Assembly: GCF_022549675.1 (NCBI RefSeq)
Contig: NZ_JAKZGR010000005.1
Location: forward strand, 186,001-250,000
Origin: Belliella kenyensis
GTDB taxonomy: Bacteria; Bacteroidota; Bacteroidia; Cytophagales; Cyclobacteriaceae
DNA: 64,000 bases
Reading direction: 5' to 3'
Made by a program: the position numbers and the translations under genes. Positions 26,753 to 36,795 of this stretch are shown piece by piece. The notes below the pieces were generated by a model. The model made no database searches, was not told where the DNA came from, and saw nothing but the letters and a program-made list of their open reading frames with translations. The first letter of the stretch is position 1. Each line of letters opens with the position of its first letter.

Positions 26753-27745
26753 TTACTTCATATAATTCTTTTCTCTACCCCAGCGCTCGTTTAATCCATC
26801 CATAGTAGCTTGATAGCAAAGCTTCAAGGAAGAGAAATCCAACCTCGGAACAAAATAAATGAGATACTTCATAAAAGTTGTCAAAACGGATTTTGGAAAA
26901 TGCTTCTTATGAATGTAGGCTGTGTTTCTGACATTACAATAATCTTTGATCGGAATACCGGACCATGCTATAAAGAGGCCTCTAAAAGGTAAATTCAAAA
27001 TCTTCGTGGCTGCTTTGGGATGATAATGTATGGCTGAAACAACTGTGGCTATTCCTAAGCCCGATTTTGCAGCTCGATATTGATAATCTACTTCATCGCC
27101 CCAGATAAACATTTCCTTCTTTGGATAACCAATTTGCTCAATCAGAATTTTGGAAACCAAGGTGCCATTGAAAGGATTAGCTTGCCCGAGAATAATCCCA
27201 TCTACTGAATTGTCTATAACTTCCTTTTTATTACTAAATACACCATGGCCATCAGGATAATTCAGCTCAAAGCTCAATTTGCTTGGATCCTTTATATCAA
27301 GAACCAAAGAATTTAAAAAATTCGCTTTGGAAGTATAGCGTAAAAGCTGTCCCAGTGCTCTAGGATCAGCACTTCCGTCATCATCCATTAGCCAAAGCCA
27401 ATCAAACCCTGCTTCATAACCAAATTTTACCCCTTCATAGAACCCTCCTGCTCCTCCAGAATTAACGGATAAGCCAATAAAAGTAACAGCAATTACATCC
27501 TTTGAGGGTTTCTTTGCCATTACCTGTTTCTGCGAAACTACCTTTTCTTTGCTCTCTAGTGATATTGTTTCATCAATAATTCCCATATCTTGAAGCATTT
27601 CACGAGTGCCATCCTTAGAACAATTATCTACAAGTATGATAGCGTCTAAGGTTCTTTCTTGTGCAAGCAATGCATCCAAGCTCGTCAGAAGTTGATCTTT
27701 TCTATTGTAGGTAACTACTACAGCAGCCACTTTCGATTGATTCAT
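26753..27745 (-). CDS. GT2 glycosyltransferase, probable galactofuranosyltransferase
   Basis: A GT-A fold family 2 glycosyltransferase, 330 residues from the ATG at 27743-27745 (MNQSKVAAVVVTYNRKDQLL); a TTG at 27796 overlapping the flippase stop would add 17 residues. The donor site shows VTYNRK, LVDNCSKDGT and the metal-binding triplet in WLMDDDGSADP. WGDEVDYQYRAAKSG is the acceptor-side motif typical of GlfT2-like and rhamnosyl enzymes. Its place beside glf makes UDP-galactofuranose the likely donor; this is context-based. It is the last gene of the minus-strand module. Confidence 0.85.
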   Translation of the reverse strand: MNQSKVAAVVVTYNRKDQLLTSLDALLAQERTLDAIILVDNCSKDGTREMLQDMGIIDETISLESKEKVVSQKQVMAKKPSKDVIAVTFIGLSVNSGGAGGFYEGVKFGYEAGFDWLWLMDDDGSADPRALGQLLRYTSKANFLNSLVLDIKDPSKLSFELNYPDGHGVFSNKKEVIDNSVDGIILGQANPFNGTLVSKILIEQIGYPKKEMFIWGDEVDYQYRAAKSGLGIATVVSAIHYHPKAATKILNLPFRGLFIAWSGIPIKDYCNVRNTAYIHKKHFPKSVLTTFMKYLIYFVPRLDFSSLKLCYQATMDGLNERWGREKNYMK

Positions 27746-27792
27746 ATTTGGGTCAAGTCCTTTTTGAAGCTCGAAGATAATAGACTTTTTGA

Positions 27793-29070
27793 TCAACCAT
27801 TGCCAATTGTAGACCTTAGTTCTCTTTTGAAATAATAAATTGAAAAAATAGTACCCAATATCTCTGTAATCACAACACCTATAGCGGCTCCAATAATTCC
27901 AAAAAAAGGAATAAGTAGACAGATTAATAATACATGAGCAATACCAATCAAACTCAAATACTTACTGACCAAATCTGCTTTCCCCATATTATATAATCCC
28001 TGAACTGCGCACAGATTACTTATGGATATAATTAACGGAAGAAAGGACATGATTCTTAATAATACTATAGAAGGTTTGTATTGATCTCCTAATAATAGGT
28101 CGCTTATGGGTTCAGCAAAAATGAATAAAATCATAGAAATCAAAAATGAAAACATAACAATGACTTTACCAATTTTGTAGATAAAAGACACTCCTGTGCG
28201 CAAATTCGTATGAATCTTTTTGCTAATCAATGGATATATGGATTGTGATACTGGTCCATTGAGCCCTTTCACAGCTTGTACGATTTTTTCGGCCGCTGCA
28301 TAGTAACCTACAAGAGTATTGTTAGTAAACAAACCAAGAATAAATGTGGTAGAAGTCGTAAATAAACTGATGGCAAGTGTGGATGTAAATATATACCAAC
28401 CATCCTTGAAGTGCTTCTTCAAGATATCCCAAGAGGGAAGATAAAAGAAAACTCTGAATTTAAGCTTAACTAATATCATAGAAAAAATTCCTGAAATGAT
28501 AAAGCCTGCTGAGGTTAGTCCCTGCACCAATAGATAATCATCTTGCTCCTTGACCAAAGCAAAAATACTTAAAGTAAATAGGACTTTTGTACTCACATTG
28601 ATAAAGGTAATATATTTCATCTTTTCCTTACCTTGAAAAAGCCATATTGGAAACAAAAACTGACCAACTACCATTCCGAATGTAATCATATAAAGGTCCC
28701 AATGATTTTTGAACTTATCGATAAAAAAAACCAAAATACACAATATCAAAAAGCTAAAAAACATTAGAAAAAATTTGATAATCATGGTGGCACTGAATAT
28801 CTCATTGACTTTATCAAAATCATCCCTATGAATGGAAACCTGCCTTGTTGCAGAAAGATTGAATCCATAGTCGGTGATCAAGGCAAAATAAGTAATCGTC
28901 GCAGTAGCAAATGCCAGCAAACCAAAATAATCAGGCTCAAGAATTCTAACCAAATACGGCACAGTCAATAGTGGCAATACATAATTGACAATTTGTATTG
29001 TCCCTAGCGAGAAAATATTTGTCAACAACCTCCTGTGGTCCTCATGCTTTAAATACCTTCTTATCCTCAT
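27793..29070 (-). CDS. wzx: Wzx-type polysaccharide flippase
   Basis: A 425-residue membrane protein of the MATE/PST superfamily with about twelve hydrophobic helices. It translocates undecaprenyl-linked repeat units to the periplasm. The N-terminus LTNIFSLGTIQIVNYVLPLLTVPYLVRILEPDYFGLLAFATA is the usual O-antigen flippase opening, and GFNLSATRQVS follows in the first loops. Its ATG overlaps the glf stop by 4 nt, so glf and wzx are translationally coupled. The symbol is a functional class name, not proof of orthology. Confidence 0.9.
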   Translation of the reverse strand: MRIRRYLKHEDHRRLLTNIFSLGTIQIVNYVLPLLTVPYLVRILEPDYFGLLAFATATITYFALITDYGFNLSATRQVSIHRDDFDKVNEIFSATMIIKFFLMFFSFLILCILVFFIDKFKNHWDLYMITFGMVVGQFLFPIWLFQGKEKMKYITFINVSTKVLFTLSIFALVKEQDDYLLVQGLTSAGFIISGIFSMILVKLKFRVFFYLPSWDILKKHFKDGWYIFTSTLAISLFTTSTTFILGLFTNNTLVGYYAAAEKIVQAVKGLNGPVSQSIYPLISKKIHTNLRTGVSFIYKIGKVIVMFSFLISMILFIFAEPISDLLLGDQYKPSIVLLRIMSFLPLIISISNLCAVQGLYNMGKADLVSKYLSLIGIAHVLLICLLIPFFGIIGAAIGVVITEILGTIFSIYYFKRELRSTIGNG

Positions 29071-30212
29071 GCCGGATCAATAAAGAATGAAGGAATTTGC
29101 CTTTCAGTCTGAATACAAGCTAATATCAATTCACTGGCTTCAAGAGCTTCCTTGACCGTGACATCCATGTCTAAGTACCTGTAAGTCCCCAATCTACCCA
29201 AAAAACTTACTCCCACTTGATTTTTTGCCAAAATCAAATATTGATTAAGCATTTTCTTTTCATCCAATAACCTAATAGGATAATATGGAATATCACCTGG
29301 TTCACATGACTTACTGTACTCTTTGAATATTATTGTTTTTTCATGAGATTCCCATGGAGCGAAATACTTGTGCTCTGATATTCTTGTAAAAGGAACATCA
29401 GAGTCACTATAATTCATCACAGCACAGCCTTGAAAATCCCCATCGTGAATTTCACTTTTGAACTCCAATGTCCTGTAGCCCAATCTTCCATAAGCAAAGC
29501 CGAACCATGCATCAATTGGACCAGTGTAAAAAACATGATCATAATCTGTGTGCACTTCTTGGTCAAATGCTGTGTTGAGAATAACTTCTATCAATTGATG
29601 GTCAAGCAGTTTCTCAAAAATTGGAGTATATCCTTCCCTCGGTATTCCTTGATATTTGTGGTTGAAGTAGTTATCGTTATAATCGAACCTTAGTGGCAAA
29701 CGTTTCAAAATACTTGCAGGTAAAGATTTAGGATTCAACCCCCATTGCTTCTCTGTGTATCCTTTTAGAAAAGCCTCATATAGCTCTTTTCCTACAAACT
29801 TCAATGCCTGTTCTTCAAACGATTGAGGAATTTTAATCTTTTGGTCAGCCAGTCCTTGAATATATCTTTTTGCTTCCTTAGGACCATAAGCTTTACCAAA
29901 AAATTGATTGATTGTATGCAAATTTATAGGCAAGGAATATACATTCTGTTTGTAGGTAGCTTTTACCCTATTGATATAAGGCACAAATTCAGCAAAACGA
30001 TTTACGTACTCCCAAACTTTCTCATGGTCAGTATGAAAAATATGTGGACCATATCTATGTACCATAACTCCTGTTTTTGCATCTCTTTCCGTATAGCAAT
30101 TACCTCCCAGATGATTCCTGCTTTCAAACACAGTAACATGATGCCCATGCATTGCCAACTCCCTAGCCAAAACTGCTCCTGAAAAACCCGCTCCTGCGAT
30201 AGCAAAATTCAT
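29067..30212 (-). CDS. glf: UDP-galactopyranose mutase
   Basis: A 381-residue flavoenzyme that interconverts UDP-galactopyranose and UDP-galactofuranose. The N-terminal FAD motif is IAGAGFSGAVLARELA; GGNCYTERDAKTGVMVHRYGPHIFHTD is the family-specific stretch with the active-site HxFHT. The C-terminus carries FLGRLGTYRYLDMDVTV, containing the conserved arginine-tyrosine set. Length fits bacterial UGM. It is the first gene of a minus-strand operon glf-wzx-GT2, implying galactofuranose in the surface glycan. Confidence 0.96.
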   Translation of the reverse strand: MNFAIAGAGFSGAVLARELAMHGHHVTVFESRNHLGGNCYTERDAKTGVMVHRYGPHIFHTDHEKVWEYVNRFAEFVPYINRVKATYKQNVYSLPINLHTINQFFGKAYGPKEAKRYIQGLADQKIKIPQSFEEQALKFVGKELYEAFLKGYTEKQWGLNPKSLPASILKRLPLRFDYNDNYFNHKYQGIPREGYTPIFEKLLDHQLIEVILNTAFDQEVHTDYDHVFYTGPIDAWFGFAYGRLGYRTLEFKSEIHDGDFQGCAVMNYSDSDVPFTRISEHKYFAPWESHEKTIIFKEYSKSCEPGDIPYYPIRLLDEKKMLNQYLILAKNQVGVSFLGRLGTYRYLDMDVTVKEALEASELILACIQTERQIPSFFIDPA

Positions 30213-30614
30213 ATTCTATTGTTTTTATCTAAAATTTAAGTCAAATGTAGACAAGATTTATGTATAAACCCTCTAATACCCCCTCCACATTATGTCATAG
30301 AAAAGAAATTTATAATCCCAAAATTAATATTAACTATTTGAAAAAACATGCTTGCATTAATTCTTGAATTTCCTGGCGATAGATTCAACGCTAAATCGAT
30401 GTAGATAAATCATTAGAAAAAAGAGTGTAGTTCTTTGACTTGAATTAACTAAGCAAATGTGTAGCCACTTATACATTCTATAAAAATGCCAAAAAAAAAC
30501 AAAACCTAAATTCTCCAATTATATTGTCATCTGAATAAACATAGTAAGATTTATCATCATTTTTTTTACTTTTGTAAGGAAAAATTTTCAACTAAATCGC
30601 TACTCACTCTGCAC
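30213..30614. other. Divergent promoter region of the polysaccharide locus
   Basis: About 400 bp of very AT-rich sequence separate the divergently transcribed glf and GT2 genes. No coding frame is convincing. It must hold promoters for both transcription units. Confidence 0.55.
30567..30574 (+). promoter_or_regulatory. Candidate Bacteroidota -7 element
   Basis: TACTTTTG is an exact match to the Bacteroidota -7 consensus TAnnTTTG and lies 40 nt before the GT2 start codon. I could not find a well-placed TTTG at -33, so this is a candidate only. Confidence 0.4.
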
Positions 30615-31550
30615 ATGGCTTATTCTTCTGTCGCCATTATTATTGTCAATTGGAATACCTATGATTTTTCGAAAAGTTGTCTTAATCAACTCAAAACTTT
30701 ATCCTATCCCAATTTCAAAATTTTCCTAGTCGACAATGGCTCAACGGACGGAAGTGGTCAAAAGCTACGAATAGAATTTCCAGAAGTCACATTTCATCAA
30801 AACCACACCAACCTTGGTTTTACTGGTGGAAACAATGTAGGTATTGAAATGGCGAAGCAAGAACCTTATGATTACGTTTTACTATTGAATAATGATACTT
30901 ATTTTGATTCTTCATTTTTAGAACCATTGGTCAATTATCTAGATCAACACCAAGAGGCAGGGGCAGTTCAACCACTGATTTTCGAAAAAGAAGACTCATC
31001 CAAAATATGGCACGCAGGTGGAGTTATCCACAGGTTCAAAGGAAAGGTAGAAAGTATAACTCATGCCATATCTTATGAAAGAGCATATGAAACAGAATGG
31101 ATTACTGGATGTTCCTTTATGGTTCGCAGAAAACTAATCGATGAAATCGGCTCTTTAAATGCTACTTATTTCGCCTATTTTGAAGATGTTGATTGGTCTT
31201 TAAGGATAAGGGAAAATGGCGCTAAACTCTACATCATTCCATCGTCTACCCTCTATCATGAAGTTAGCGGATCTACCAAGTCAAAGAAAAAACAAAGCGA
31301 AGGTTATTTAAGTCCAATCAATCACTATCTGAATATACGAAACCAATTGTTATTGCTTAAGTCACATCCAAAACAGTTTATCTATGTAAGTGCTTGGCTA
31401 TTTCAAATCTTAAAAATAACGTCATATCTAAGTTACTTTTTAATCAGATTTAGATTCAAAAAACTGCGTGCGGCATTTCATGGATTATGCGATGGAATAT
31501 GCCATAATCCCAATAGCAATAAGGTTCCAGATATCAAGGCATATTTATAG
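30615..31550 (+). CDS. GT2 family glycosyltransferase (rhamnosyltransferase-like)
   Basis: A 311-residue GT-A glycosyltransferase similar to WbbL-type enzymes. It opens with VAIIIVNWNTYDFSKSCLNQL, followed by VDNGSTDGSG, a glycine-rich TNLGFTGGNNVGIE, and the metal site in LLLNNDTYFD. The segment GCSFMVRRKLIDEIG followed by FAYFEDVDWSLRIRENG is characteristic of the group. Residues near the C-terminus are hydrophobic and may touch the membrane. First gene of the plus-strand operon; rfbC at 13.3 kb would supply dTDP-rhamnose if that is the donor. Confidence 0.88.
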   Translation: MAYSSVAIIIVNWNTYDFSKSCLNQLKTLSYPNFKIFLVDNGSTDGSGQKLRIEFPEVTFHQNHTNLGFTGGNNVGIEMAKQEPYDYVLLLNNDTYFDSSFLEPLVNYLDQHQEAGAVQPLIFEKEDSSKIWHAGGVIHRFKGKVESITHAISYERAYETEWITGCSFMVRRKLIDEIGSLNATYFAYFEDVDWSLRIRENGAKLYIIPSSTLYHEVSGSTKSKKKQSEGYLSPINHYLNIRNQLLLLKSHPKQFIYVSAWLFQILKITSYLSYFLIRFRFKKLRAAFHGLCDGICHNPNSNKVPDIKAYL

Positions 31551-31606
31551 TCAATTGGTCAAATTCAGGTATATTTCGAATTCAAATGTAAAAGCCTTTT
31601 CTCAGA

Positions 31607-32995
31607 ATGCATTTTGTGATTTTCATCTTTCTAGCTATTTTTTTCACTCTGACTTTGAGTTGGACAGTGAAAAATATGGTTTTCAAAGGAAAATGGGAGT
31701 ATTTGATCTATTTTTTATTGGTTTATTTCCCTGTATATACTGTTTTCTTGAGTGTAACTTATGCTGTTACTGATTCAGCAGTAATAGTTAAGATATTTCA
31801 ATTCCTCAAAGATCTTGTGGTTATTTTCTCATTTTTTTTCTTCATCCTATTTCAAAAAAACCTATTGGAATATCCATTAAGGTTGACTGCTGTAGATAAA
31901 CTGTTCCTTGCATTTATTGGTATGGCTACATTTTTCCTTATCGCACCGATTGGAGAAGCTACATTTGTTGCTAAGATTTTTTATTTCAAGGGTATGATAG
32001 TTCCCGCAATAATCTACTTTATTGGGCGCAATACGAAATTCGATGATTTAGAAGCAGGACTGATTTTCAAAATCATGTTTGCTGTGGTAATCATAGGCTT
32101 TGGAGTGAATATGCTGGAATTACTTTTTGATACTCATTTACAAAGCAAAACAGGCTATGCCGCATTCAACTGGGCATTAAATGATGTTGAGCCCACGGGA
32201 AACTTTGGATTATCTTGGACTTTTGAGACCCAGGCAATTACAAAAAGGTTTGCATCCATTTATTCTGATCCACTTGAACTTTCTAGTTCGGTTTTAATGG
32301 GATTTGCTGCTGGATTGATTTTCTTTTTGACCAGCAAAAGGGATAAAGCAAACTTTTACTTATTAATCATGGCTTTTGCTTTTATCAGTTTGATTCTAGC
32401 ATCTTCTAGAGCATCTTTTGCCGCATTCTTTGTAATGTTATTTTTTGTTGCAATCACTTTTAGACTTTATACATTGATAATGGTGGGGGTTTCTTTGGTT
32501 TTATCATTCGTAGTCTTTGTGATTTTCTTTGCATCAGAAGACTTTTATTATTTTGTAATAGACACACTTACTTTCCAAAATCTTTCCAGTGTGGGGCACT
32601 TGGTAGAATGGGCTATTGCTTTGGATGGAATGATTGCACAGCCTCTAGGTGTAGGACTTGCTATGAGTGGTAGCGTTGGTAGTGTAGTAGACGAATTGAA
32701 GATAGGAGGAGAAAATCAGTTCCTGATTTATGGAGTGCAATTGGGTTGGTTAGGGATGGTAATTTACATTTTACTGCTAGGATACTCTATTGTACATAGT
32801 GTGAAAGTTTTTAAGACCAATGAAAACCTAATGACCTCTAGGATTGCTTTCACTGGAGCCGCCGCCAAATGTGCATTGATTTTGCCTTTATTTACTGCTA
32901 ATGCTGAACTCTACTTATACGTCAGTTGGACTTCTTGGTGGATGGTGGGATATGCGATGAACAATTACCCAAGAACGCCGCATCATGAAGCATAA
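31607..32995 (+). CDS. O-antigen polymerase/ligase-like membrane protein
   Basis: A 462-residue polytopic membrane protein with some ten to twelve hydrophobic helices and a longer soluble loop in the second half (about residues 170-220 and 320-365). This is the layout of Wzy polymerases and WaaL-type ligases, which have little sequence conservation. ILASSRASFAAFFVMLF holds the short arginine-serine motif often seen in the Wzy_C family. It lies between glycosyltransferases and overlaps the next gene by 11 nt. Polymerase is the more likely role since the locus has Wzx and Wzz-type genes. Confidence 0.75.
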   Translation: MHFVIFIFLAIFFTLTLSWTVKNMVFKGKWEYLIYFLLVYFPVYTVFLSVTYAVTDSAVIVKIFQFLKDLVVIFSFFFFILFQKNLLEYPLRLTAVDKLFLAFIGMATFFLIAPIGEATFVAKIFYFKGMIVPAIIYFIGRNTKFDDLEAGLIFKIMFAVVIIGFGVNMLELLFDTHLQSKTGYAAFNWALNDVEPTGNFGLSWTFETQAITKRFASIYSDPLELSSSVLMGFAAGLIFFLTSKRDKANFYLLIMAFAFISLILASSRASFAAFFVMLFFVAITFRLYTLIMVGVSLVLSFVVFVIFFASEDFYYFVIDTLTFQNLSSVGHLVEWAIALDGMIAQPLGVGLAMSGSVGSVVDELKIGGENQFLIYGVQLGWLGMVIYILLLGYSIVHSVKVFKTNENLMTSRIAFTGAAAKCALILPLFTANAELYLYVSWTSWWMVGYAMNNYPRTPHHEA

Positions 32996-34121
32996 AAAAA
33001 GAATTTTGATAGATGTTTACTACCTGTATGTAGCACAGACTGGGATCAAAACCTACATCCAATCCGTCTGTGAGGAAGTTTCTTCAAGAAAAGATACTGA
33101 TCTCACTTACATCATAAGTCCTGATTTCAATAAAGTAAGTGATTCGAATTTTTTCAAAGGAAAAACTCCAAAGTGGAAAAACCTCCTTTTTCAGCTCCTA
33201 TACTTTGTGAGAAAGCAGGTCACATTACCCATTTTATCATATTGGTACAGGGCTGACCTTGTATTTAGCCCTGATATCTTAAGCCCATCTTGGAGTAGGG
33301 GGAGGAAAGTTTCCGTTTTGCACGATACCTTCTTTTGGGACAATCCTGAACATTATCAGCGTCACTGGCTCCGATACTACACCTTCTTCCTTGAAAAAGG
33401 TCTAAAGAATAATGCCTCTATCATTACGATTACTGATTTCTCTAAGCAGAAAATTAAAAGCTTACCCCAATTCGAGCACTTGCAAGTCGATGTGGTATAT
33501 CCTTCATCAGGTCTTACAAACAATGTGGATAACTCAAAAAATTCAGCCATTATAGCTCCAAATCGATATTTTCTCCATGTGGGTGTAATGGAAAAAAGAA
33601 AAAACCTTAAACTCCTAATAGAAGCATTTTCTCAACTTATCCACATTCCTGACTATGGAGATATCAAGCTCTACCTTGTAGGTCAACGAGGACCAAGGGT
33701 AGACTTAGATGATTATGATGACCTTGTGTCTTTAGTAGAAAAGAAAAAACTAGAAAATAGCATAGTTTTCCCTGGCTACGTTTCATCCAGTAAGCTAAAG
33801 GAACTATTTCAAAATGCTACAGCTTATGTTTTTCCATCGTCCAATGAAGGATTTGGATTACCCATTTTAGAGGCATTTTCATATGGCTTACCTGTTATCA
33901 TCTCCAACCAGGGTGCTCTCAAAGAGGTTGCGGGAGATGCGGCCATCGTATTAGGTGAAAATTCAGCTGAAGAACTTCGAGCAAAAATGAGCTTGATTCT
34001 TGAAAATGAATCTTTGAGAAATGAAATGAAAGAAAAAGGGATAAACCGACTAAAGAAATTCACAACGGAGAAGTTTTTTATATCTTTGGAACAAACTTTC
34101 AAAGCTATTCTAAATGAGTAA
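32985..34121 (+). CDS. GT4 family glycosyltransferase
   Basis: A 378-residue GT-B glycosyltransferase. The C-terminal nucleotide-sugar site shows [30 protein letters not shown] and [21 protein letters not shown], the EX7E motif of GT4 enzymes. The N-terminal acceptor half begins [19 protein letters not shown], a mannosyl-transferase-like opening. Overlaps both neighbours by 8-11 nt, so it is tightly coupled in the operon. It carries three exact DnaA-box-type nonamers or near its ends (33524, 33637, and 34195 in the next gene). Confidence 0.9.
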   Translation: MKHKKRILIDVYYLYVAQTGIKTYIQSVCEEVSSRKDTDLTYIISPDFNKVSDSNFFKGKTPKWKNLLFQLLYFVRKQVTLPILSYWYRADLVFSPDILSPSWSRGRKVSVLHDTFFWDNPEHYQRHWLRYYTFFLEKGLKNNASIITITDFSKQKIKSLPQFEHLQVDVVYPSSGLTNNVDNSKNSAIIAPNRYFLHVGVMEKRKNLKLLIEAFSQLIHIPDYGDIKLYLVGQRGPRVDLDDYDDLVSLVEKKKLENSIVFPGYVSSSKLKELFQNATAYVFPSSNEGFGLPILEAFSYGLPVIISNQGALKEVAGDAAIVLGENSAEELRAKMSLILENESLRNEMKEKGINRLKKFTTEKFFISLEQTFKAILNE

Positions 34122-34827
34122 TTTTCTTGGGACGAGTATTTCTAAAATTACTGGCGTAGATTTCAGTGATCGATTTGGTCCAGATTGGGATAGTTTATCC
34201 ACAATGGGTGTAATGACACGCATGTTAGGAAACATGATCAGAGGATTGTGGTATCGTTGGAGATTTAAAAGTACCAAAGGATTGTTTCTGATCGGAAAAG
34301 GAGTTACGATAAGACAAGCAAAGTACATTCAAGTAGGCAAAAACTTCATCGCACAAGATCATTGCGAGATCAATGGACTCGCAGAAAAGGGCTTGATTTT
34401 TGGAGATAAGGTCACCGTCGGTAGCTACGCAATCATAAGACCTACAAACCTTTACGGTGGGGAAGCAGGTGTCGGACTAAAGGTGGGAAACAACAGTAGC
34501 ATCGGACCATACAGCTATATCGGGTGCTCAGGTTATATAGAAATAGGTGACAATGTGATGATGTCACCTAGGGTAAGTATATATGCTGAAAACCACAATT
34601 TCAATGATGTGGATAAGCCAATGATAGATCAAGGAGTCACTAGATCATTTGTAAAAATAGAAGATGATTGCTGGATCGCCGCAAATAGTGTAATATTGGC
34701 TGGAGTCACGATCGGCAAAGGCTCTATTGTAGCCGCTGGTTCCATTGTGACCAAAGATGTACCAGCTTATAGCATAGTAGGTGGAAATCCTGCAAAAATT
34801 ATCAAATCAAGAAAAGACTATGCATGA
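34114..34827 (+). CDS. Left-handed beta-helix acyltransferase (WcaF-like)
   Basis: A 237-residue hexapeptide-repeat O-acyltransferase, usually transferring acetyl from acetyl-CoA to a sugar hydroxyl. The parallel beta-helix runs from about residue 60 ([19 protein letters not shown]) to the end, with the catalytic histidine in [14 protein letters not shown] and the coenzyme-A loop in [20 protein letters not shown]-type sequence ([18 protein letters not shown]). The C-terminus ends in the standard [18 protein letters not shown]. Overlaps the previous gene by 8 nt and the next by a few bases. Confidence 0.9.
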   Translation: MSNFLGTSISKITGVDFSDRFGPDWDSLSTMGVMTRMLGNMIRGLWYRWRFKSTKGLFLIGKGVTIRQAKYIQVGKNFIAQDHCEINGLAEKGLIFGDKVTVGSYAIIRPTNLYGGEAGVGLKVGNNSSIGPYSYIGCSGYIEIGDNVMMSPRVSIYAENHNFNDVDKPMIDQGVTRSFVKIEDDCWIAANSVILAGVTIGKGSIVAAGSIVTKDVPAYSIVGGNPAKIIKSRKDYA

Positions 34828-35575
34828 TTCTTTAAGCAATTGGAAAACATTCGGAAAAGATGATCCCTACTATGGGGTACTTTCAGACCCTAAATACAAA
34901 ACAGAAAACCTTACTGGAGAAAGTATCAGAGAGTTTTTTCAAACAGGAGAGGAATATGTTCAGGAGACATCAAAGAGGATCGAAGAAAATTTTTCTTTTC
35001 AGATTTCTAGTGCTTCAATTTTGGATTTTGGTTGTGGGGTAGGTAGACTTGCTATACCTTTTGCTAGACAGACAGAACAGCCAGTAGTTGGAATTGACAT
35101 ATCCTCAGACATCATTGCCAAAGCCAAAGAACATGCCTATGCGCTTGATTGCAAAAATCTTGAATTCATCGTCTATGACGGCATAAAACTTCCCGAACTT
35201 CCCACTTTTGATCTGGTAAACTCATACATTGTCCTTCAGCACATTGAAAAAAAAAGGGGACTGTTAATCATAGATGAACTGATTCAAAAAGTCAAAATAG
35301 GTGGTATCGCTCATATTCAAATCACACATGGACATAAGTTACCCTTACATACTTATCTCAATTTCTTTCTAAGGACTAAAGTATCACTATACAATTTTCT
35401 TTACTCTTCGCTGAAGCATAGAAGGTTCAATAGCGAACCTGTGATGCAAATGAACTTATATCATAAAAGCTCCCTCCACCAGCTATTCTCCAAATACAGT
35501 AATGAAATAATAGAAGTTCCAACAGATCATGGAGGGTTTATTGGTAGCTTTTTCATGTTTAGGAGAGATAAATAA
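34820..35575 (+). CDS. Class I SAM-dependent methyltransferase of the polysaccharide locus
   Basis: A 251-residue methyltransferase, started at the ATG at 34820 ([21 protein letters not shown]), which overlaps the acyltransferase stop. Motif I is [18 protein letters not shown], followed by [18 protein letters not shown] and the segment [17 protein letters not shown]. It probably methylates a sugar of the repeat unit or a glycan end, as the operon context suggests. The substrate is unknown. Confidence 0.88.
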   Translation: MHDSLSNWKTFGKDDPYYGVLSDPKYKTENLTGESIREFFQTGEEYVQETSKRIEENFSFQISSASILDFGCGVGRLAIPFARQTEQPVVGIDISSDIIAKAKEHAYALDCKNLEFIVYDGIKLPELPTFDLVNSYIVLQHIEKKRGLLIIDELIQKVKIGGIAHIQITHGHKLPLHTYLNFFLRTKVSLYNFLYSSLKHRRFNSEPVMQMNLYHKSSLHQLFSKYSNEIIEVPTDHGGFIGSFFMFRRDK

Positions 35576-35577
35576 AA

Positions 35578-36750
35578 ATGGTCTTGAAAAGTTATCCACA
35601 TAAAAGAATACTGATGCTCCATAGTTCTTCGGATCTTTATGGAGCAAGTAAGATTTTCCTGATTTCCATTCAAGCTTTGAAGAAATACGGTTTTGAGATC
35701 GATGTAGTATTATCAGAAGATGGACCATTGATTACCGAAATCGAAAAAGAAGGAGTACATGTCCATATTCAGAAACTAGGAATCCTCAGAAGAAAATACT
35801 TCAATATTTCTGGACTTATCAACAGAGCAAGTACACTCTTCGACGCTCACTCTTTTCTTGGCAAACTCATCGAATCAAGGAAAATAGATATCGTATACTC
35901 AAATACATCGGCAGTACTTGTAGGAGGCTGGATAGCCAAAAAACACAATCTACCGCATGTCACCCACCTACATGAAATCATAGAATCCCCATCATGGTTG
36001 AGGCGCTTCTTAGGTAGAGTTATCAACAAACATGCAGACTTAGTCCTTGCAGTATCCCAAGCCGTAACAGATAGCTGGGTAGAAAACATTCATCCTTCAA
36101 AAATCAAATTACTGTACAACGGTATACCCCATCAACCGTACCATCAAATTACTTCAAAAATCAATCAAGAGCTCCCTAAGGAAAGTGAAGGTAAAATTCT
36201 AATTGGGATGATAGCTAGAGTTAATCATTGGAAAGGTCAGCACTATTTCATTGACATTGCAGTGCAACTTTCAAAATCAGAAAACAACTTGCATTTTATC
36301 ATCGTGGGTGATGCCTATCCCGGTACTGAGCATTTTGTGGATAACCTCTTGAGAAAGATCGCTAGGTCAGGAATTGAAGAAAAGATTTCTTATCTCGGTT
36401 ATAGATCAGATATTCCCGAAATATTGAATACACTAGATATATTCATTTTACCTTCCATTCTTCCAGATCCATTACCAACTACTGTGCTAGAAGCAATGGC
36501 TGCCGCTAAGCCTGTCATCGCTACCGATATCGGTGGGGCTAGAGAGATGGTAGTAGAAGGAGATACTGGAGTATTCATTCCATATGACAATGCAGTCATC
36601 GCTGCACAAAGAATACTTCCCATCGTCCAAAACCCAAAACTCATTCGACAAATGGGATTAAAAGGGCAAATAAGGCAAAAATCAATGTTTTCGGAGGATG
36701 CATATGTGGATAACTTTGCCAAGGCTATCCTGAAAGTCTGTAAACATTGA
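35578..36750 (+). CDS. GT4 family glycosyltransferase
   Basis: A 390-residue GT-B fold enzyme. It begins RILMLHSSSDLYGASKIFL and contains IVYSNTSAVLVGGWIAKKHNLPHVTHLHE in the N-terminal acceptor domain. The C-terminal donor domain has IGMIARVNHWKGQHYFID, IVGDAYPGTEHF and DPLPTTVLEAMAAAKPVIATDIGGAREMV, the EX7E region. Starts 2 bp after the methyltransferase stop. Three TTATCCACA/TGTGGATAA nonamers lie inside it. Confidence 0.9.
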   Translation: MVLKSYPHKRILMLHSSSDLYGASKIFLISIQALKKYGFEIDVVLSEDGPLITEIEKEGVHVHIQKLGILRRKYFNISGLINRASTLFDAHSFLGKLIESRKIDIVYSNTSAVLVGGWIAKKHNLPHVTHLHEIIESPSWLRRFLGRVINKHADLVLAVSQAVTDSWVENIHPSKIKLLYNGIPHQPYHQITSKINQELPKESEGKILIGMIARVNHWKGQHYFIDIAVQLSKSENNLHFIIVGDAYPGTEHFVDNLLRKIARSGIEEKISYLGYRSDIPEILNTLDIFILPSILPDPLPTTVLEAMAAAKPVIATDIGGAREMVVEGDTGVFIPYDNAVIAAQRILPIVQNPKLIRQMGLKGQIRQKSMFSEDAYVDNFAKAILKVCKH

Positions 36751-36795
36751 TATCGAAAATAAAATCAACAAGATAAAAGTCACCAATATTGATCC

